Assembly: GCA_012862575.1 (NCBI GenBank)
Contig: BLSF01000015.1
Span: 185,545-249,544 of the forward strand
Source: Parietichytrium sp. I65-24A
Lineage: Eukaryota; Sar; Bigyra; Thraustochytrida; Thraustochytriidae
Direction: 5' to 3'
Length of the DNA: 64,000 nucleotides
In this document: positions 43,201 to 53,378 of the stretch, piece after piece
How the letters are laid out: each line of letters starts with the position of its first letter
How positions within the stretch are numbered: position 1 is the stretch's first letter
Notes under the pieces: model-generated
Database searches by the model: none
The model's input: only the letters and a program-made list of their open reading frames with translations
What the model was told of the DNA's origin: nothing
Position numbers and translations under genes: made by a program

Positions 43201-43247
43201 GGCCACGAAGTGCAGCGTAAACAAACCCTATCGGAAGGTGGGGTGGT
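43201..43247 (-). repeat. Transposon terminal inverted repeat, right
   Basis: Inverse copy of the left end; see the mobile element entry. Confidence 0.75.
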
Positions 43248-44377
43248 TTTGGACGCCGCGCATCATTGCAGCACTTTTTTTCTCTTCATGTATCTATGTA
43301 TGTATATGAAACCTTACTATCATTTTTTGGACGGCATGAGAGACCAACGGTGAATTACGTTTTTTTTGTCACTTGCAGAATTTAAATCAAAGCACCTACC
43401 ATCGTGAAGGCAATGAGTTGGCAAGAGCGTCTGACGAGGCCTAAGACTTATTTGGTTTAAAGACTTTTTGGCATGGTTGAGATGCAATTCCAGCGGAAGC
43501 GAGCGACACTGTGACAGTGAGCAGCTGTAAACCCTGCATAATGGGGTGGTTGTGATGGTTGAGACTCTGTGCCTTTCCACATCTTTCCACTGGCTTGACA
43601 TGGCTCGCCCAAACGTAGGTACGTGTACTCACTGTCAGTACCGTACCGGCACATGGCTCTGCTTTCTGCTGTGTATTTGGGAATAAAACGGTCAGTTGTA
43701 AGAGAAGCAATCACCATCGACATCGACATCGTCAGTAGTTTGGCAGTTGCAGAGCTCTGTTGCCGGTACGTCTGTACACTCTTCCGCTGGAATGCTAGTA
43801 GCTAGGCTTGTTGCGATCAAGTACCAGGTATCGTACAAGAGACAAAGTGTTGGACACTGTTTGGTAACAGGCCATCCTTCTCTGTCTCTCGCCGCACTCG
43901 TTTTTCAATGACCACTTACTTGGGCGTCATGTGGGCCAGTGGTGCATGCGTTTTCTTTTTTGTCACCCGATCTCCGAAGATTCACATTTTTGCTGTTAAA
44001 GCACCACCCATCGAGACGCGGCAAGAGCGTGCGTGTATCGAGAGCGTAAAACCTCCTATTGGCAACGGTTATTTTTTTACTATTATTATTTTCACTGAAC
44101 AGAGAAGTTGAACTTACAGCAGCTGAGCCTGAGCCTGAGCCTGAGCTGAGCAAGTTGCGAGCCAACTCTTCGCGGGCTCACGTTCAGTATTCGAGCCCTC
44201 TGTGAATACACACACTGTTGAGCTCACAAAGCTCAGGCGCATCCGTCGGCAGAGCAGATTCATAACCTGCTCCGTGCGAGCAGCGAACGGAAGTCTCGCG
44301 CGCAACCTTGAATGTAACAGCAGGTCGGGCTCATACTACAATAGGCGAACGACGGTGGTGCAAGGTCTTTCGAGGAA
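43248..44377. other. Upstream region of the ABCA gene
   Basis: No gene is supported. Includes GAGCCTGAGCCTGAGC repeats at about 44128-44150 and a GTACCG-type motif at about 43638. It must hold the ABCA promoter and leader. Confidence 0.55.
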
Positions 44378-47300
44378 ATGGAAGCGCTAAAGTTGTTCTT
44401 TCGGCAGGTGGCGGCGCTGACTGTGAAGAATGTCAAACTGCAGATGAGAAACAAGAGCTCGACTCTCACCCAACTCTTCATTGGTGTGTTCTTTCTGATC
44501 TTGCTCTTGGTGATGGACGTGGCTGTGCGGTCAAGCAGCGCGAATCAAGAAGACAACGTTTATACAGAGTTTCCGTCTGTCCAAGCTTCGAAAGGGTTTG
44601 CAACATGCACGCCCGGAGCGCTGCCCTGCTATGACTTTGTATACGGCACAGACATGTCAAGCAGTCTTGACACGAACACGTCCGCTGCTATACAAGACAA
44701 AGTGGGGCAAGTTATCAGCAGCCTCAAGAACGCCCTTGGCACCGCGGACGATAAGGTGTTACACATTGGTGATTCGGAAGATGCGGTCCAGGAGTGGTTC
44801 TTGGAGAATCAAAATCGTACCAAAATCGGTGTGTATTTTTCGGGAGTAGCTTCGTGGCCATCCGCTTCGCTAGACACACTCTCGTACACGCTGCGCAGAA
44901 ACTTGACAGTAGAATGCAAGGCCATCAAGGCGTATGATTGCACCACTCCACACCTCGACATTAGCGCACCATTTCAAGTCGCTGTAGACTCTGCTCTTGC
45001 CAAGGTCTTCGCGGCGGAAGACGGTGTGAGCCCGAAAATCACCGCGCAGTTCTCCGACTTTCCTCACCCAGATATGCCCAGTTATTTCGACGTGGTGGCG
45101 GACTATGGGCCAACGTTTCTGTATATCGCAGCGTCTTTTAACTATGTCATCCAACTCACTCTGATCGTGGAAGAAAAAGAACTTCATCTCGTGGAGGCTC
45201 TCAAGCAGATGGGGATGTATCAAGGTGCATATTGGTTCTCGTGGTTCATCGTGAATAGTTTGATGAACACACTGATGGTATTGCTACTGCTGACGTTCGG
45301 AATCATCTTCCAGCTGGAGGTATTTCAAGAAACTGCATTCGGGCTGCTCATCGCATTCTTTTGGCTATCCTCCATGGCATTCACATCAATGGCTTTCTTG
45401 CTGTCCACTTTGGCGCGAACAGCCTCGTCTGCGAGGATGATAGGTATCTCAATTTTTGTGATTACCTTCATCGCCTCACCCCTTTTGGTGAGCCTTCTTT
45501 TGGCCGATGGAAGTGAGTCTTACGACATAGCCCGTAAGATCTTGAGTCTCTTTCCCGTCTTCTCGTTCTACCATGTCTTGTCTGCGCTGATCGACGAGAG
45601 CAGCGGGATGACGAGCTTGGGAGCAACCTGGGAATACCGATACACAAATCTCCTGCCCTCTGATCCTGATAATGTCAACGGGGACTCATATTGGAGCATT
45701 AGTGACTCGTTCCACTCGATGCTGAAAGGCATATGCCTCATGAGCTTTCTTGCGTGGTATTTGGAGCATGTTTTACCCAACGAACATGGAAGGCGGGAGT
45801 CGGTGTTCTTTCTCTTCAAGCCATCATTCTGGTTCCCGCATTTGGAGACCCGAAACAAAAAGAAAAATGGGTTTGCACCCATTCGTAAGAATCACAAGGT
45901 TGCACCAAGCGCAGACGACAGCGGCACCGACCCCGACGTCCAGGCAGAGGCAAATGCGGTCAGAAACAATGACTTTGGTTCGCGCGAAATCGCAGTCAAA
46001 GTGCAGCAACTGACCAAGACGTTTACGTCTGCTGGAGTTCCGATGTTTCACGCTGTCCGAGGAATTGAATACGCTATCGACACCAACTCTACCTTCGTGA
46101 TGTTGGGGCACAATGGCGCCGGGAAATCGACGAGCATCAATATGCTTACCGGTCTATCGAACGTCACCTCCGGTGACGCAGAGATCTTTGGGTTTTCCGT
46201 CGCGCATGAAATGCATTCCATCCAGTCGATCATGGGCGTTTGTCCTCAACATGACATTCTCTGGGACAAGCTCACAGGAAGAGAGCATCTTACACTTTAT
46301 GCCATGATCAAAGGGGTTGCTCCAAACCTTATTGAAGACGAAGTGAAGCGTCGTTTGGAGCAGACACTTCTTAGCGATGCTGCCGACCGCCCATCCTGGA
46401 CGTACAGCGGAGGTATGAAGCGGCGACTCTCTATCGCCATTGCACTGATTGGGGATCCAAAGATTGTGTTCTTGGACGAACCAACTACCGGCATGGATCC
46501 CCTTACCCGACGTCAGGTGTGGAACATGATCGCCGAAGCGAAAAGAGGAAGAGTGATATTTCTGACCACCCACAGCATGGAAGAGGCTGACTGTCTTGGG
46601 GACCGCATTGCCGTAATGAGCAAAGGTCGGCTTCAGGCGATCGGGACTAGTGTCAGGTTAAAGAATAAGTTTGGTTCGGGGTATCAAATGACCATTTTGA
46701 TGAAAGATGGGTGCGAAGCAACGGAGAGTGCAGAGCAACGCATTCAGTCTTTCATTACTGAGAATGCACCGAAAGGAACCACCTCGGTTAAAGCTGAAAG
46801 CGGAGGTATTTTTACTCTAGAACTCCCTTCCACAGGCAGCTCGCCTGCGGACGATCCTGAGCAGACGCAATCAAAGTCTAGCGACACTCGTATCGAGATG
46901 GATGAGCTTGTTCGATTTTTCAAATCATTTGAAGGCGCCATGGACTCCCTGGAAGTCAAAGATTATTCGTTGAACCAATGCACTCTGGAAACAGTCTTTC
47001 TTAGACTCAGCGAAATGGACAGCTTCATACCAGCAGCGGGGAATGCTGCTGTTGAAGATCCGCAAGCAAATCACGCGTCTTTCTTTAAAGAGCGGGATCC
47101 AGGCATGGCGTCCCAGATCAGTGCTCTCACAAGAAAGACAATGATGTTCCAGCGAGGGAATACGTGCGGGTGTGCGTGCGTTGTTCTCATGCCCATTCTT
47201 ATCATGTTGGCGATGTTGGCGTTGGATGCGCTCTTGCTTACGAAATTCAAATATGATGCCGTATGTGGTGAAGGAATCGCAAGGGCTGACTGCCTAACGG

Positions 47301-50300
47301 ATGGATATGATCTGGACTGCGTGAAAGTGCTCTACGAGACCACCGTTGCCAGCGCACCAAATGGCGTGGTTGGCAAAATCCACACATCTGGACGCTTTGG
47401 CGGAATCAATCCGAATTGCAACCAAGATGGCTGTTTCACAGGTCTTGAAAAACCATCATACCGTGACATTCCATTTCATTACGATGGGTCGTCCACATTC
47501 CCTGGCGAGCTTGATCTCCGAACGAGCAGTGACCTAGACATTCAGTTGCGCGACTGGTATCTGAATCTTGGGTTCCTTCTGCTTAATAATAGCTGCACGA
47601 GTGATTTCGAAAGTAATCTATTAGCCTTGACCAGCTGTCCGGGTTCCACACCTGCAGAGATCAAGAAATGCAATCTAGAGTACACTGAGGTGGAGAGCAC
47701 TCTTGCAAATGTGACAGGTGAGGCGACGGAAACATCCGCGAGCATGTGTCTTCCAGAAGTATCTGCCAAGGCAAGTGCATTTGTCCCATCCAACACTATG
47801 GTCCAGCAAGTCGAGAGAATCTTGCAAGTGAAAGAAACTTGTGATCAACAAGTGGCGCGGAACATATTTGCACACTTTGCAGATGAGACCGAGTATGGGA
47901 TGAATCTGAACACCGCTTTGAGTTCAACCTCCTCAGGGACAAGAACCGGGCTTTTTAAGCACTTCACGTCTGAAATATTTCCCGATAGTATTTCATCGGG
48001 ATTTGAGAGCACATTTGCTCTGGTCACGAAGCAGAGCCTCGCGCTGGCTTGCAAGAGCCCAGCATCGGCGATCGCCCTTCTGAGCGCCGCTGACCTTGTG
48101 CCCAGCGGAGGGAACGGAACCACCCTAGTCAGCTCAATTTGTGCCTTCAACGAATACAGGGATGTGATCCGTGGCCTGTCGATCTTGCACAACTTCACCT
48201 CGCCAGAGAGCTTTCGAACCGAGGCATTCATCGAAGCATGGGGTGGAAAGTTAGTTCAAACTGAGCTCATGAAGTCTCGGGCAGAGTTTCTGGAAGACTC
48301 TTTGAAGTACAACGAGAGGAGCTTTCTCGCGCACTGGCAAGGCTATGAGCTGCACGAGAGTGATCTGGAGACACACGTGTATAATTACACGGCTTTCTTC
48401 AACAACTCGGGCACAAGTGCGACGGGGTACGGGAATTGGGAGGCGCTTTTGTATGCTTTGGACCATGCGATCGTGAAGCTCATTGCGGGAAAAGACATTC
48501 GTCCCTTCGTGGAGCCTATGCCTGAGAAATTTTCGTGCAATCGGGACGCTTGGCTTCGAGGTGAAGTTGACAAGTTGGAATGCGACATGCTGCCCTATTT
48601 CTTGACAATTTCAATCCTCGACTTTTTGGCGACGCAGCTTTTTCCATTCCTCTTCATGCAACACATGTTTCTGTTGGTGGGCATGCTCGTGTACGAGAAA
48701 GAAAATCGATTGAGTATGATTATGAAGATGATGGGCCTCAATATGAAGGTGTACTGGCTCGTAAACTACTTCTTTTACTTGGGCCAATATGCGGTTTCTG
48801 TTGGATTTATGTGGCTGATGGGTACTGTTGCGAACGTTCATATGTTTACATTGCACGATTCGTCTGTCGTATTTTTGTTTCTCTTTTCGTGGGGAAACCT
48901 CATGGTGTTGCTCTCGTTTTTCCTTTCAGTGTTCTTCAGATCAAGTCGAACCAGCACAGCAGCTATTTTATTGTTGATGCTGATATTGACGACGACGGGT
49001 TTTAGCCTCATCGAAACTTTCACGATGGACCCAAGCACTCCAAACTCGACGTTTGCGCCGCTCATGCTCATATCTCCGCTGGTGATGCTGCGGTGCCTGT
49101 TTTGGCTCTGCTATGCAGGGGCGTACAATGAGCCAATTACTGCAGTCAACATGGGTACCTACGGGAATGGGGTCGTGCAAAGTTGCATTGGTATGATGTG
49201 GGCACATTCGTTTGTACTAGCGTTCTTGATTTGGTACCTGGACAACGTTATGCCAAAGCAATACGGCGTTCGCAAGCCTCTTTTATTTTTTCTCAAGAAG
49301 GACTATTGGATCCCCGAGAAGCTTGATGAGGCACAGCTTGTTGCAAGTGTTGAGGCGCTTAGTCAGGTTCCCCTACCCTCGTGCGTACAGGCAAATGACA
49401 TTCCATCTGACGTTCAAGAAGAATACCAGAGGACTGTCACTGCAGGCAGCGACAACCTCACCCTTCGGGCTGTCAGACTCCACAAGCAGTTTGACGGCAA
49501 GCTCGCTGTGAGATCTTTCTCGCTGGGAGTTAAGGACAAAGAGTGCTTCGCTTTACTTGGGCATAACGGGGCTGGGAAAACTACCACAATTAACATGTTG
49601 ACAGGCCTTTTTGCTCCTACTTCCGGAACTGCTCTGGTGGATGGGTTCTCCATCCGTACTAAGATGAGCAAGATCTATCAACGCATGGGCGTTTGTCCTC
49701 AGCACGATATCCTGTGGAACACAATCTCTGGATACGAGCATCTCGCATTCTACGGGAGGCTGAAGGGCTTGCGTGGTGGCGAGCTAAAGCGCGCAATCTC
49801 TAAGGCCCTTGTTGACGTCAACCTCGCTTATGCCGCCAAGCGGCAAGTAGGGCGCTATAGTGGAGGTATGAAACGAAGGCTTTCCACTGCCATTTCACTT
49901 CTCGGTGACCCAAAAATTGTTTTCCTTGATGAGCCAAGTACTGGGCTAGATCCAGCTTCACGCCATCAACTTTGGTCGGTGATCAGCCACGCGAAAGGGA
50001 ATAAGTCTATTGTGCTCACCTCTCACTCCATGGAGGAGGTGGAGGTCTTATCTGACAGGGTTGGCATCATGGCGGATGGTCTGTTTCAGTGCATCGGAAC
50101 CGCGAACGAGCTCAAAAATCGGTTTGGCAAGGGATATTCGTGTTCGATTACAACGCTTGATCACTCGGAGGAGGCTCACAAGCGCGTGCTCCAATTCATG
50201 AAGGAGCTTTTGCCTTCAGCAACGCTCCGAAACGAGCAGCTTTCCGGCACCTCGCACTTTGAAATCCCTCGAAAAGATGTGACGTTGTCCAGGGTTTTCG

Positions 50301-50419
50301 AGAGCGTAGAGTCATCGAGAGAGTCCCTCGGCATCACCGATTGGACGATTTCCGAGTCGACGTTGGAGGACGTGTTTTTGCGCTTGGCGAAGGAGGCGCA
50401 CGCGAAATCCGAGGGTTAG
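44378..50419 (+). CDS. ABCA-family full ABC transporter
   Basis: 2013 residues from an ATG, in one exon, with the ABCA order TMD1-NBD1-TMD2-NBD2. A first membrane span at about 27-50 precedes a large extracytosolic loop with N-glycosylation sites; membrane clusters follow at about 246-380 and 450. NBD1: Walker A GHNGAGKST (about 577), Q-loop VCPQHDILWDKLTG, signature YSGGMKRRLS (about 675), Walker B IVFLDEPTTGMDP (about 695) and H-loop TTHSMEEAD. A second span at about 928-950 leads into a Cys-rich loop, and spans cluster at about 1404-1620. NBD2: GHNGAGKTT (about 1727), signature YSGGMKRRLS (about 1826), Walker B IVFLDEPSTGLDP and LTSHSMEEVE. Every ATP-site residue is intact in both halves, so it is expected to be active. 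ABCA proteins move or flip lipids and sterols; the substrate here is unknown. Confidence 0.96.
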   Translation: MEALKLFFRQVAALTVKNVKLQMRNKSSTLTQLFIGVFFLILLLVMDVAVRSSSANQEDNVYTEFPSVQASKGFATCTPGALPCYDFVYGTDMSSSLDTNTSAAIQDKVGQVISSLKNALGTADDKVLHIGDSEDAVQEWFLENQNRTKIGVYFSGVASWPSASLDTLSYTLRRNLTVECKAIKAYDCTTPHLDISAPFQVAVDSALAKVFAAEDGVSPKITAQFSDFPHPDMPSYFDVVADYGPTFLYIAASFNYVIQLTLIVEEKELHLVEALKQMGMYQGAYWFSWFIVNSLMNTLMVLLLLTFGIIFQLEVFQETAFGLLIAFFWLSSMAFTSMAFLLSTLARTASSARMIGISIFVITFIASPLLVSLLLADGSESYDIARKILSLFPVFSFYHVLSALIDESSGMTSLGATWEYRYTNLLPSDPDNVNGDSYWSISDSFHSMLKGICLMSFLAWYLEHVLPNEHGRRESVFFLFKPSFWFPHLETRNKKKNGFAPIRKNHKVAPSADDSGTDPDVQAEANAVRNNDFGSREIAVKVQQLTKTFTSAGVPMFHAVRGIEYAIDTNSTFVMLGHNGAGKSTSINMLTGLSNVTSGDAEIFGFSVAHEMHSIQSIMGVCPQHDILWDKLTGREHLTLYAMIKGVAPNLIEDEVKRRLEQTLLSDAADRPSWTYSGGMKRRLSIAIALIGDPKIVFLDEPTTGMDPLTRRQVWNMIAEAKRGRVIFLTTHSMEEADCLGDRIAVMSKGRLQAIGTSVRLKNKFGSGYQMTILMKDGCEATESAEQRIQSFITENAPKGTTSVKAESGGIFTLELPSTGSSPADDPEQTQSKSSDTRIEMDELVRFFKSFEGAMDSLEVKDYSLNQCTLETVFLRLSEMDSFIPAAGNAAVEDPQANHASFFKERDPGMASQISALTRKTMMFQRGNTCGCACVVLMPILIMLAMLALDALLLTKFKYDAVCGEGIARADCLTDGYDLDCVKVLYETTVASAPNGVVGKIHTSGRFGGINPNCNQDGCFTGLEKPSYRDIPFHYDGSSTFPGELDLRTSSDLDIQLRDWYLNLGFLLLNNSCTSDFESNLLALTSCPGSTPAEIKKCNLEYTEVESTLANVTGEATETSASMCLPEVSAKASAFVPSNTMVQQVERILQVKETCDQQVARNIFAHFADETEYGMNLNTALSSTSSGTRTGLFKHFTSEIFPDSISSGFESTFALVTKQSLALACKSPASAIALLSAADLVPSGGNGTTLVSSICAFNEYRDVIRGLSILHNFTSPESFRTEAFIEAWGGKLVQTELMKSRAEFLEDSLKYNERSFLAHWQGYELHESDLETHVYNYTAFFNNSGTSATGYGNWEALLYALDHAIVKLIAGKDIRPFVEPMPEKFSCNRDAWLRGEVDKLECDMLPYFLTISILDFLATQLFPFLFMQHMFLLVGMLVYEKENRLSMIMKMMGLNMKVYWLVNYFFYLGQYAVSVGFMWLMGTVANVHMFTLHDSSVVFLFLFSWGNLMVLLSFFLSVFFRSSRTSTAAILLLMLILTTTGFSLIETFTMDPSTPNSTFAPLMLISPLVMLRCLFWLCYAGAYNEPITAVNMGTYGNGVVQSCIGMMWAHSFVLAFLIWYLDNVMPKQYGVRKPLLFFLKKDYWIPEKLDEAQLVASVEALSQVPLPSCVQANDIPSDVQEEYQRTVTAGSDNLTLRAVRLHKQFDGKLAVRSFSLGVKDKECFALLGHNGAGKTTTINMLTGLFAPTSGTALVDGFSIRTKMSKIYQRMGVCPQHDILWNTISGYEHLAFYGRLKGLRGGELKRAISKALVDVNLAYAAKRQVGRYSGGMKRRLSTAISLLGDPKIVFLDEPSTGLDPASRHQLWSVISHAKGNKSIVLTSHSMEEVEVLSDRVGIMADGLFQCIGTANELKNRFGKGYSCSITTLDHSEEAHKRVLQFMKELLPSATLRNEQLSGTSHFEIPRKDVTLSRVFESVESSRESLGITDWTISESTLEDVFLRLAKEAHAKSEG

Positions 50420-51572
50420 CTTGTGAGAGCCTCTTGCTTGTATCGAGTTCACGCAAGCAAGAGCCAGCACATAGGCATCAGAGAATGAAAAGCCTTGCCA
50501 AGTTAGATAATCACTAAATGAAGAGAATGAACGACGTTGTATTTACGCCCAAAGTTGCGTTTCATGAATGGAGGTTCAATGTCAGTTCAATTTCAAGTGA
50601 CATGACGTTTACATCGCAATGATTCCTTGCAGCTAGCTCTTCGAAGTGAGAGCGCAATTTTCAGTACCGCGAAGACTTATGACTGGCACGTGAGTTAGGC
50701 GATTCTTACGAAGAGCGGACTCGAGACATCGCCCAGAATCAGCGCCTAAGCCCGAGTCACTCGGTCGCGGCCATAATCTGCCCAACGATCTAAATATCCA
50801 ACGAGCCGAAGGGCTGCACAGCCATACGGCGAATATCTCAAGTCAACCCGAGCTCCTTCGGATTGCAATTCCATTCCCTTTCACGGTTCTCGCTTTTCTG
50901 TTCCCTCTCAGGTCAAGCTCGCTCTCGTTCCGATCCTGGCTCTTACTCCAATCCGCCAGAAGACTCTACCGCCGGCAACTTCCCACGCAGCTTGATTGAG
51001 ACTGTGCGAGGGGGCAGATGAGAAAAGGAGAGAGAACCTGCCTTTTGACTGATCAATCTTGATTCCAACTGATGAAATTAATCTCAATTGACAGTGAAAG
51101 TCAAAGTCATAGACCAACGTCCCATCAAGACAATCACAGGGTCAATTGACTGTGAGTCCATTGTCACTATTGTCATCATTGCCATCCTGCATAAAGAGAA
51201 GCGCTCACTCACTATCCTTGTCATCCTTATCCCTCAACAAGAAATCGGTACCGGTACGGTACTCAGTACCGTTATTGGTAACGTTAAGATACTTTCACCG
51301 TTTAGCGCGTCGAGTAGACTGCGGAAGTAGCCAGAAAGAGAAGTGTCTCAATGTGTCTCAATCTCAAGTGGAGCAGTGTTTGTTCAAGATGTGTTGAGAT
51401 TGAACAAGTTGAACAACTTCGAACAACTTTGAACAACAGTGCACTGCCAAACCCCGAACGTAACTCAGTGAGCGAGTCTATAGGACAAGAGACAAGAGCT
51501 AACAGACAAGAGACGACAGGCAAGAGACGAGAGACGGGAGACGGGAGACGAGAGACGAGAGCGAAGAGGGAG
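50420..51572. other. Intergenic region, no gene seen
   Basis: 3' flank of the ABCA gene and promoter of the SDR gene. Contains a GGTACCGGTACGGTACTCAG cluster at about 51247 and an imperfect GAGACGGGAGAC-type repeat at about 51485-51565 just before the SDR start codon. The repeat would form most of the SDR 5' leader. Confidence 0.55.
51485..51565. repeat. GAGAC/GACAAGAGAC imperfect tandem repeat in the SDR leader
   Basis: Repeated GACAAGAGAC, then GAGACGGGAGAC units ending eight bases before the ATG at 51573. Purine-rich, unlike the coding sequence that follows. Confidence 0.75.
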
Positions 51573-52319
51573 ATGGAAGCTGCACGCAGCAAGGTTTGCC
51601 TGGTGGTTGGCGCAGGAGATGCGATCGGGTCGAGTGTAGCGAAGCGTTTCGCTCGAGAGGGGTTCGTGGCATGTGTGGTGCGGAGACATGAAGACAAGCT
51701 CGCAGATTTGGTGAGCAGCATCGAGCGCAACGGCGGCAAAGCAGTTGCCATCGGATGTGATGCTCGAAACGAGGATGCCGTGGTGTCGCTGTTTGAACAT
51801 GTAGAGAAGAATATCGGACCTATCGAGGTCGCCGTGCACAACATTGGCGCAAATGTGAGGTTTGGCATCGAAGATACAACGGCGAGGGTGTACAGGAAGG
51901 TCTGGGAGATGGCCGCGTTCTCCGCGTTTCTGGTTGGGCGAGAAGCCGCCAGAGTGATGACCCCGCGAAAATCTGGCACCATTATCATCACTGGCGCGAC
52001 AGCAAGCATTCGAGGAAGGGAGGGTTTCGCCGCGTTTTCCGGCGCGAAGCATGCAAAGCGTGCACTGGCATCGAGCATGGCGAGGGAACTGTGGCCCAAA
52101 AATATTCACGTCGCTCACACAATTCTCGATGGGCCAGTCGATACCGCATTCGTTCGTGATTTGATCGGCGAAGCGGAGTTCGAGGCTATGAAGAAAACAG
52201 ACTCCCTGCTCCAGCCTACAACTGTTGCGGATGCGTACTGGAACCTGCATTGCCAGCATCGTACGGCTTGGACGTTCGAAATGGATCTACGCCCTTACGA
52301 TCAAGGCTTTGCTCAATGA
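51573..52319 (+). CDS. Short-chain dehydrogenase/reductase with Phe in place of the catalytic Tyr
   Basis: 248 residues from the first ATG. Classical SDR length and fold: VCLVVGAGDAIG (glycine motif, 13-19), HNIG at 89-92 where NNAG is usual, a substrate-strand IIITGATAS (Ser145) and, in place of YxxxK, FSGAKHAKRALASSMAREL with Phe155 and Lys159. It continues NIHVAHTILDGPVDT. I recall a group of bacterial SDRs with the same F-x-GAK and HVAH..IDG blocks, so the Tyr loss looks ancestral rather than a local mutation. Without the Tyr hydroxyl, ordinary carbonyl reduction should be weak, so substrate and activity are open. It could have arrived by transfer from bacteria, which is inference. Convergent with the secreted-protein gene. 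Confidence 0.88.
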   Translation: MEAARSKVCLVVGAGDAIGSSVAKRFAREGFVACVVRRHEDKLADLVSSIERNGGKAVAIGCDARNEDAVVSLFEHVEKNIGPIEVAVHNIGANVRFGIEDTTARVYRKVWEMAAFSAFLVGREAARVMTPRKSGTIIITGATASIRGREGFAAFSGAKHAKRALASSMARELWPKNIHVAHTILDGPVDTAFVRDLIGEAEFEAMKKTDSLLQPTTVADAYWNLHCQHRTAWTFEMDLRPYDQGFAQ

Positions 52320-52521
52320 GACGTTTCGCGGTGTGTTTCAGCAAGATCATGCTTTTCCAACTCAACTTATTTAATTCAATTTAAACATAATAAAAGTGCT
52401 TTGTTTCCTTCCAAAAATCCATACATTTAGTCGATTGCGCCCTTCGGAAATAGTTGCGAAGACACTCTTTTGGCAGACATGAATCGCATCGATAGCACAG
52501 TCGCGACGGAAACACATCAAA

Positions 52522-53378
52522 TCAATTGCGCAAAAGTGCGCCAACACACAGGGCGACAAAAGCGGTGAAAAATGATGCGGTGCTTGCTGGAGCGCTGTTG
52601 TAAATCGTGGCGCTGTTGTATATGATAGGATCATACACTGCCTTACTCGTAAATCTTGGGAAGCGGAAGGTAAAAATGTCTTTGCTTCCAGACGTAGTCA
52701 TGTTTGGATATCCATCAGGAAGGGCAACGCTGTACCATCGAGTTCAACACTACTAACCAGGCCGAGTTCCACGCCTTCTCCCAAGTCGTATTTTTTGGAG
52801 CTCGAGCCAGAAGCGGTTCCACTGCCCTTAATGGAGACGGCAAGATCGAGGTATTCCCCTTGCTCCTTCTTGCACGAGGTTGGGCCGCTTTCGCTGTCAG
52901 CGGTGCAGAATGGCCAATCGTTAATCTCGACGTTGAACTTCACACCGCCAACTAGCAGAGACAAAGTCTCATTTCCTGTAGTGAAGTCCCCCGCTTCTGT
53001 GATGATGAAGGTGGTAATTCTCATCTGTGCTCCGCTCTCCAAAGTGGTGTTGAAGTCAATTGCCTTCGCGCTGGCATCACCCAAGGTACTCGCCTGGAGG
53101 TCACCGAATTCAAAACCTTGCGAGGAAAAGCTGTTAAAGGCATGTTTGACAGAGCTGGATTTACCCACCTCTTCGCCATCTGCATCTACTTCGGTCAGCG
53201 AAACGAAGTCGATGGTGACCATGTTTGGGTCGTCGGACGACTTTTCAGTGGTCGCAACCGTCATTTTGCCAGAGGAACCAAGGATATTGACATAGACGCT
53301 GCTGGAGGTCAGAGTCACGTCTGCGGTCACGCCAGAGAGGCACCCAAGCCCCAGTGCGGTTGCCGTCAACAATCTCAT
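52522..53378 (-). CDS. Secreted, probably GPI-anchored protein, interrupted by an apparent one-base frameshift
   Basis: From the first ATG (MRLLTATALGLGCLSGVTA) there is a clear signal peptide, then a beta-rich extracellular sequence of about 205 residues with N-glycosylation sites and the block NVEINDWPFCT...C. The frame then stops at 52698. A -1 shift at about 52720, just before PDGYPNM, restores an open frame to 52522. This extra part continues plausibly (TTSGSKDIFTFRFPRF) and ends in Ser/Ala followed by a hydrophobic tail (STASFFTAFVALCVGALL), a textbook GPI-attachment signal. The single frame break is therefore most likely a missing base in the assembly, though a real mutation is possible. 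Function unknown; probably a cell-surface or matrix protein. Confidence is for the gene as a whole. Confidence 0.75.

Larger units (their letters stand above)
40105..43247. mobile_element. Decayed DNA transposon with about 45-base terminal inverted repeats
   Basis: The left end (40105-40159) reads ACCACCCCACCTTCCG, then GTAGGGTTTGTTTACGCT and CACTTCGTGGC. The right end (43201-43247) is its inverse: GCCACGAAGTG, AGCGTAAACAAACCCTA, CGGAAGGTGGGGTGGT, with few differences. Between them, on the minus strand, lies a broken DDE transposase (42040-42480). Other matches to the terminal sequence occur at 42844-42885 (forward) and 61846-61900 (reverse), as expected of a repeat family. No clear target-site duplication is visible; both flanks contain GGACGC-GC, which may be chance. 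The element probably belongs to a DDE_Tnp_4 (Harbinger/IS5-like) group, by inference from the transposase. An alternative reading is that only the 42844/43247 pair forms a nested, about 400-base non-autonomous element. Confidence 0.65.
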
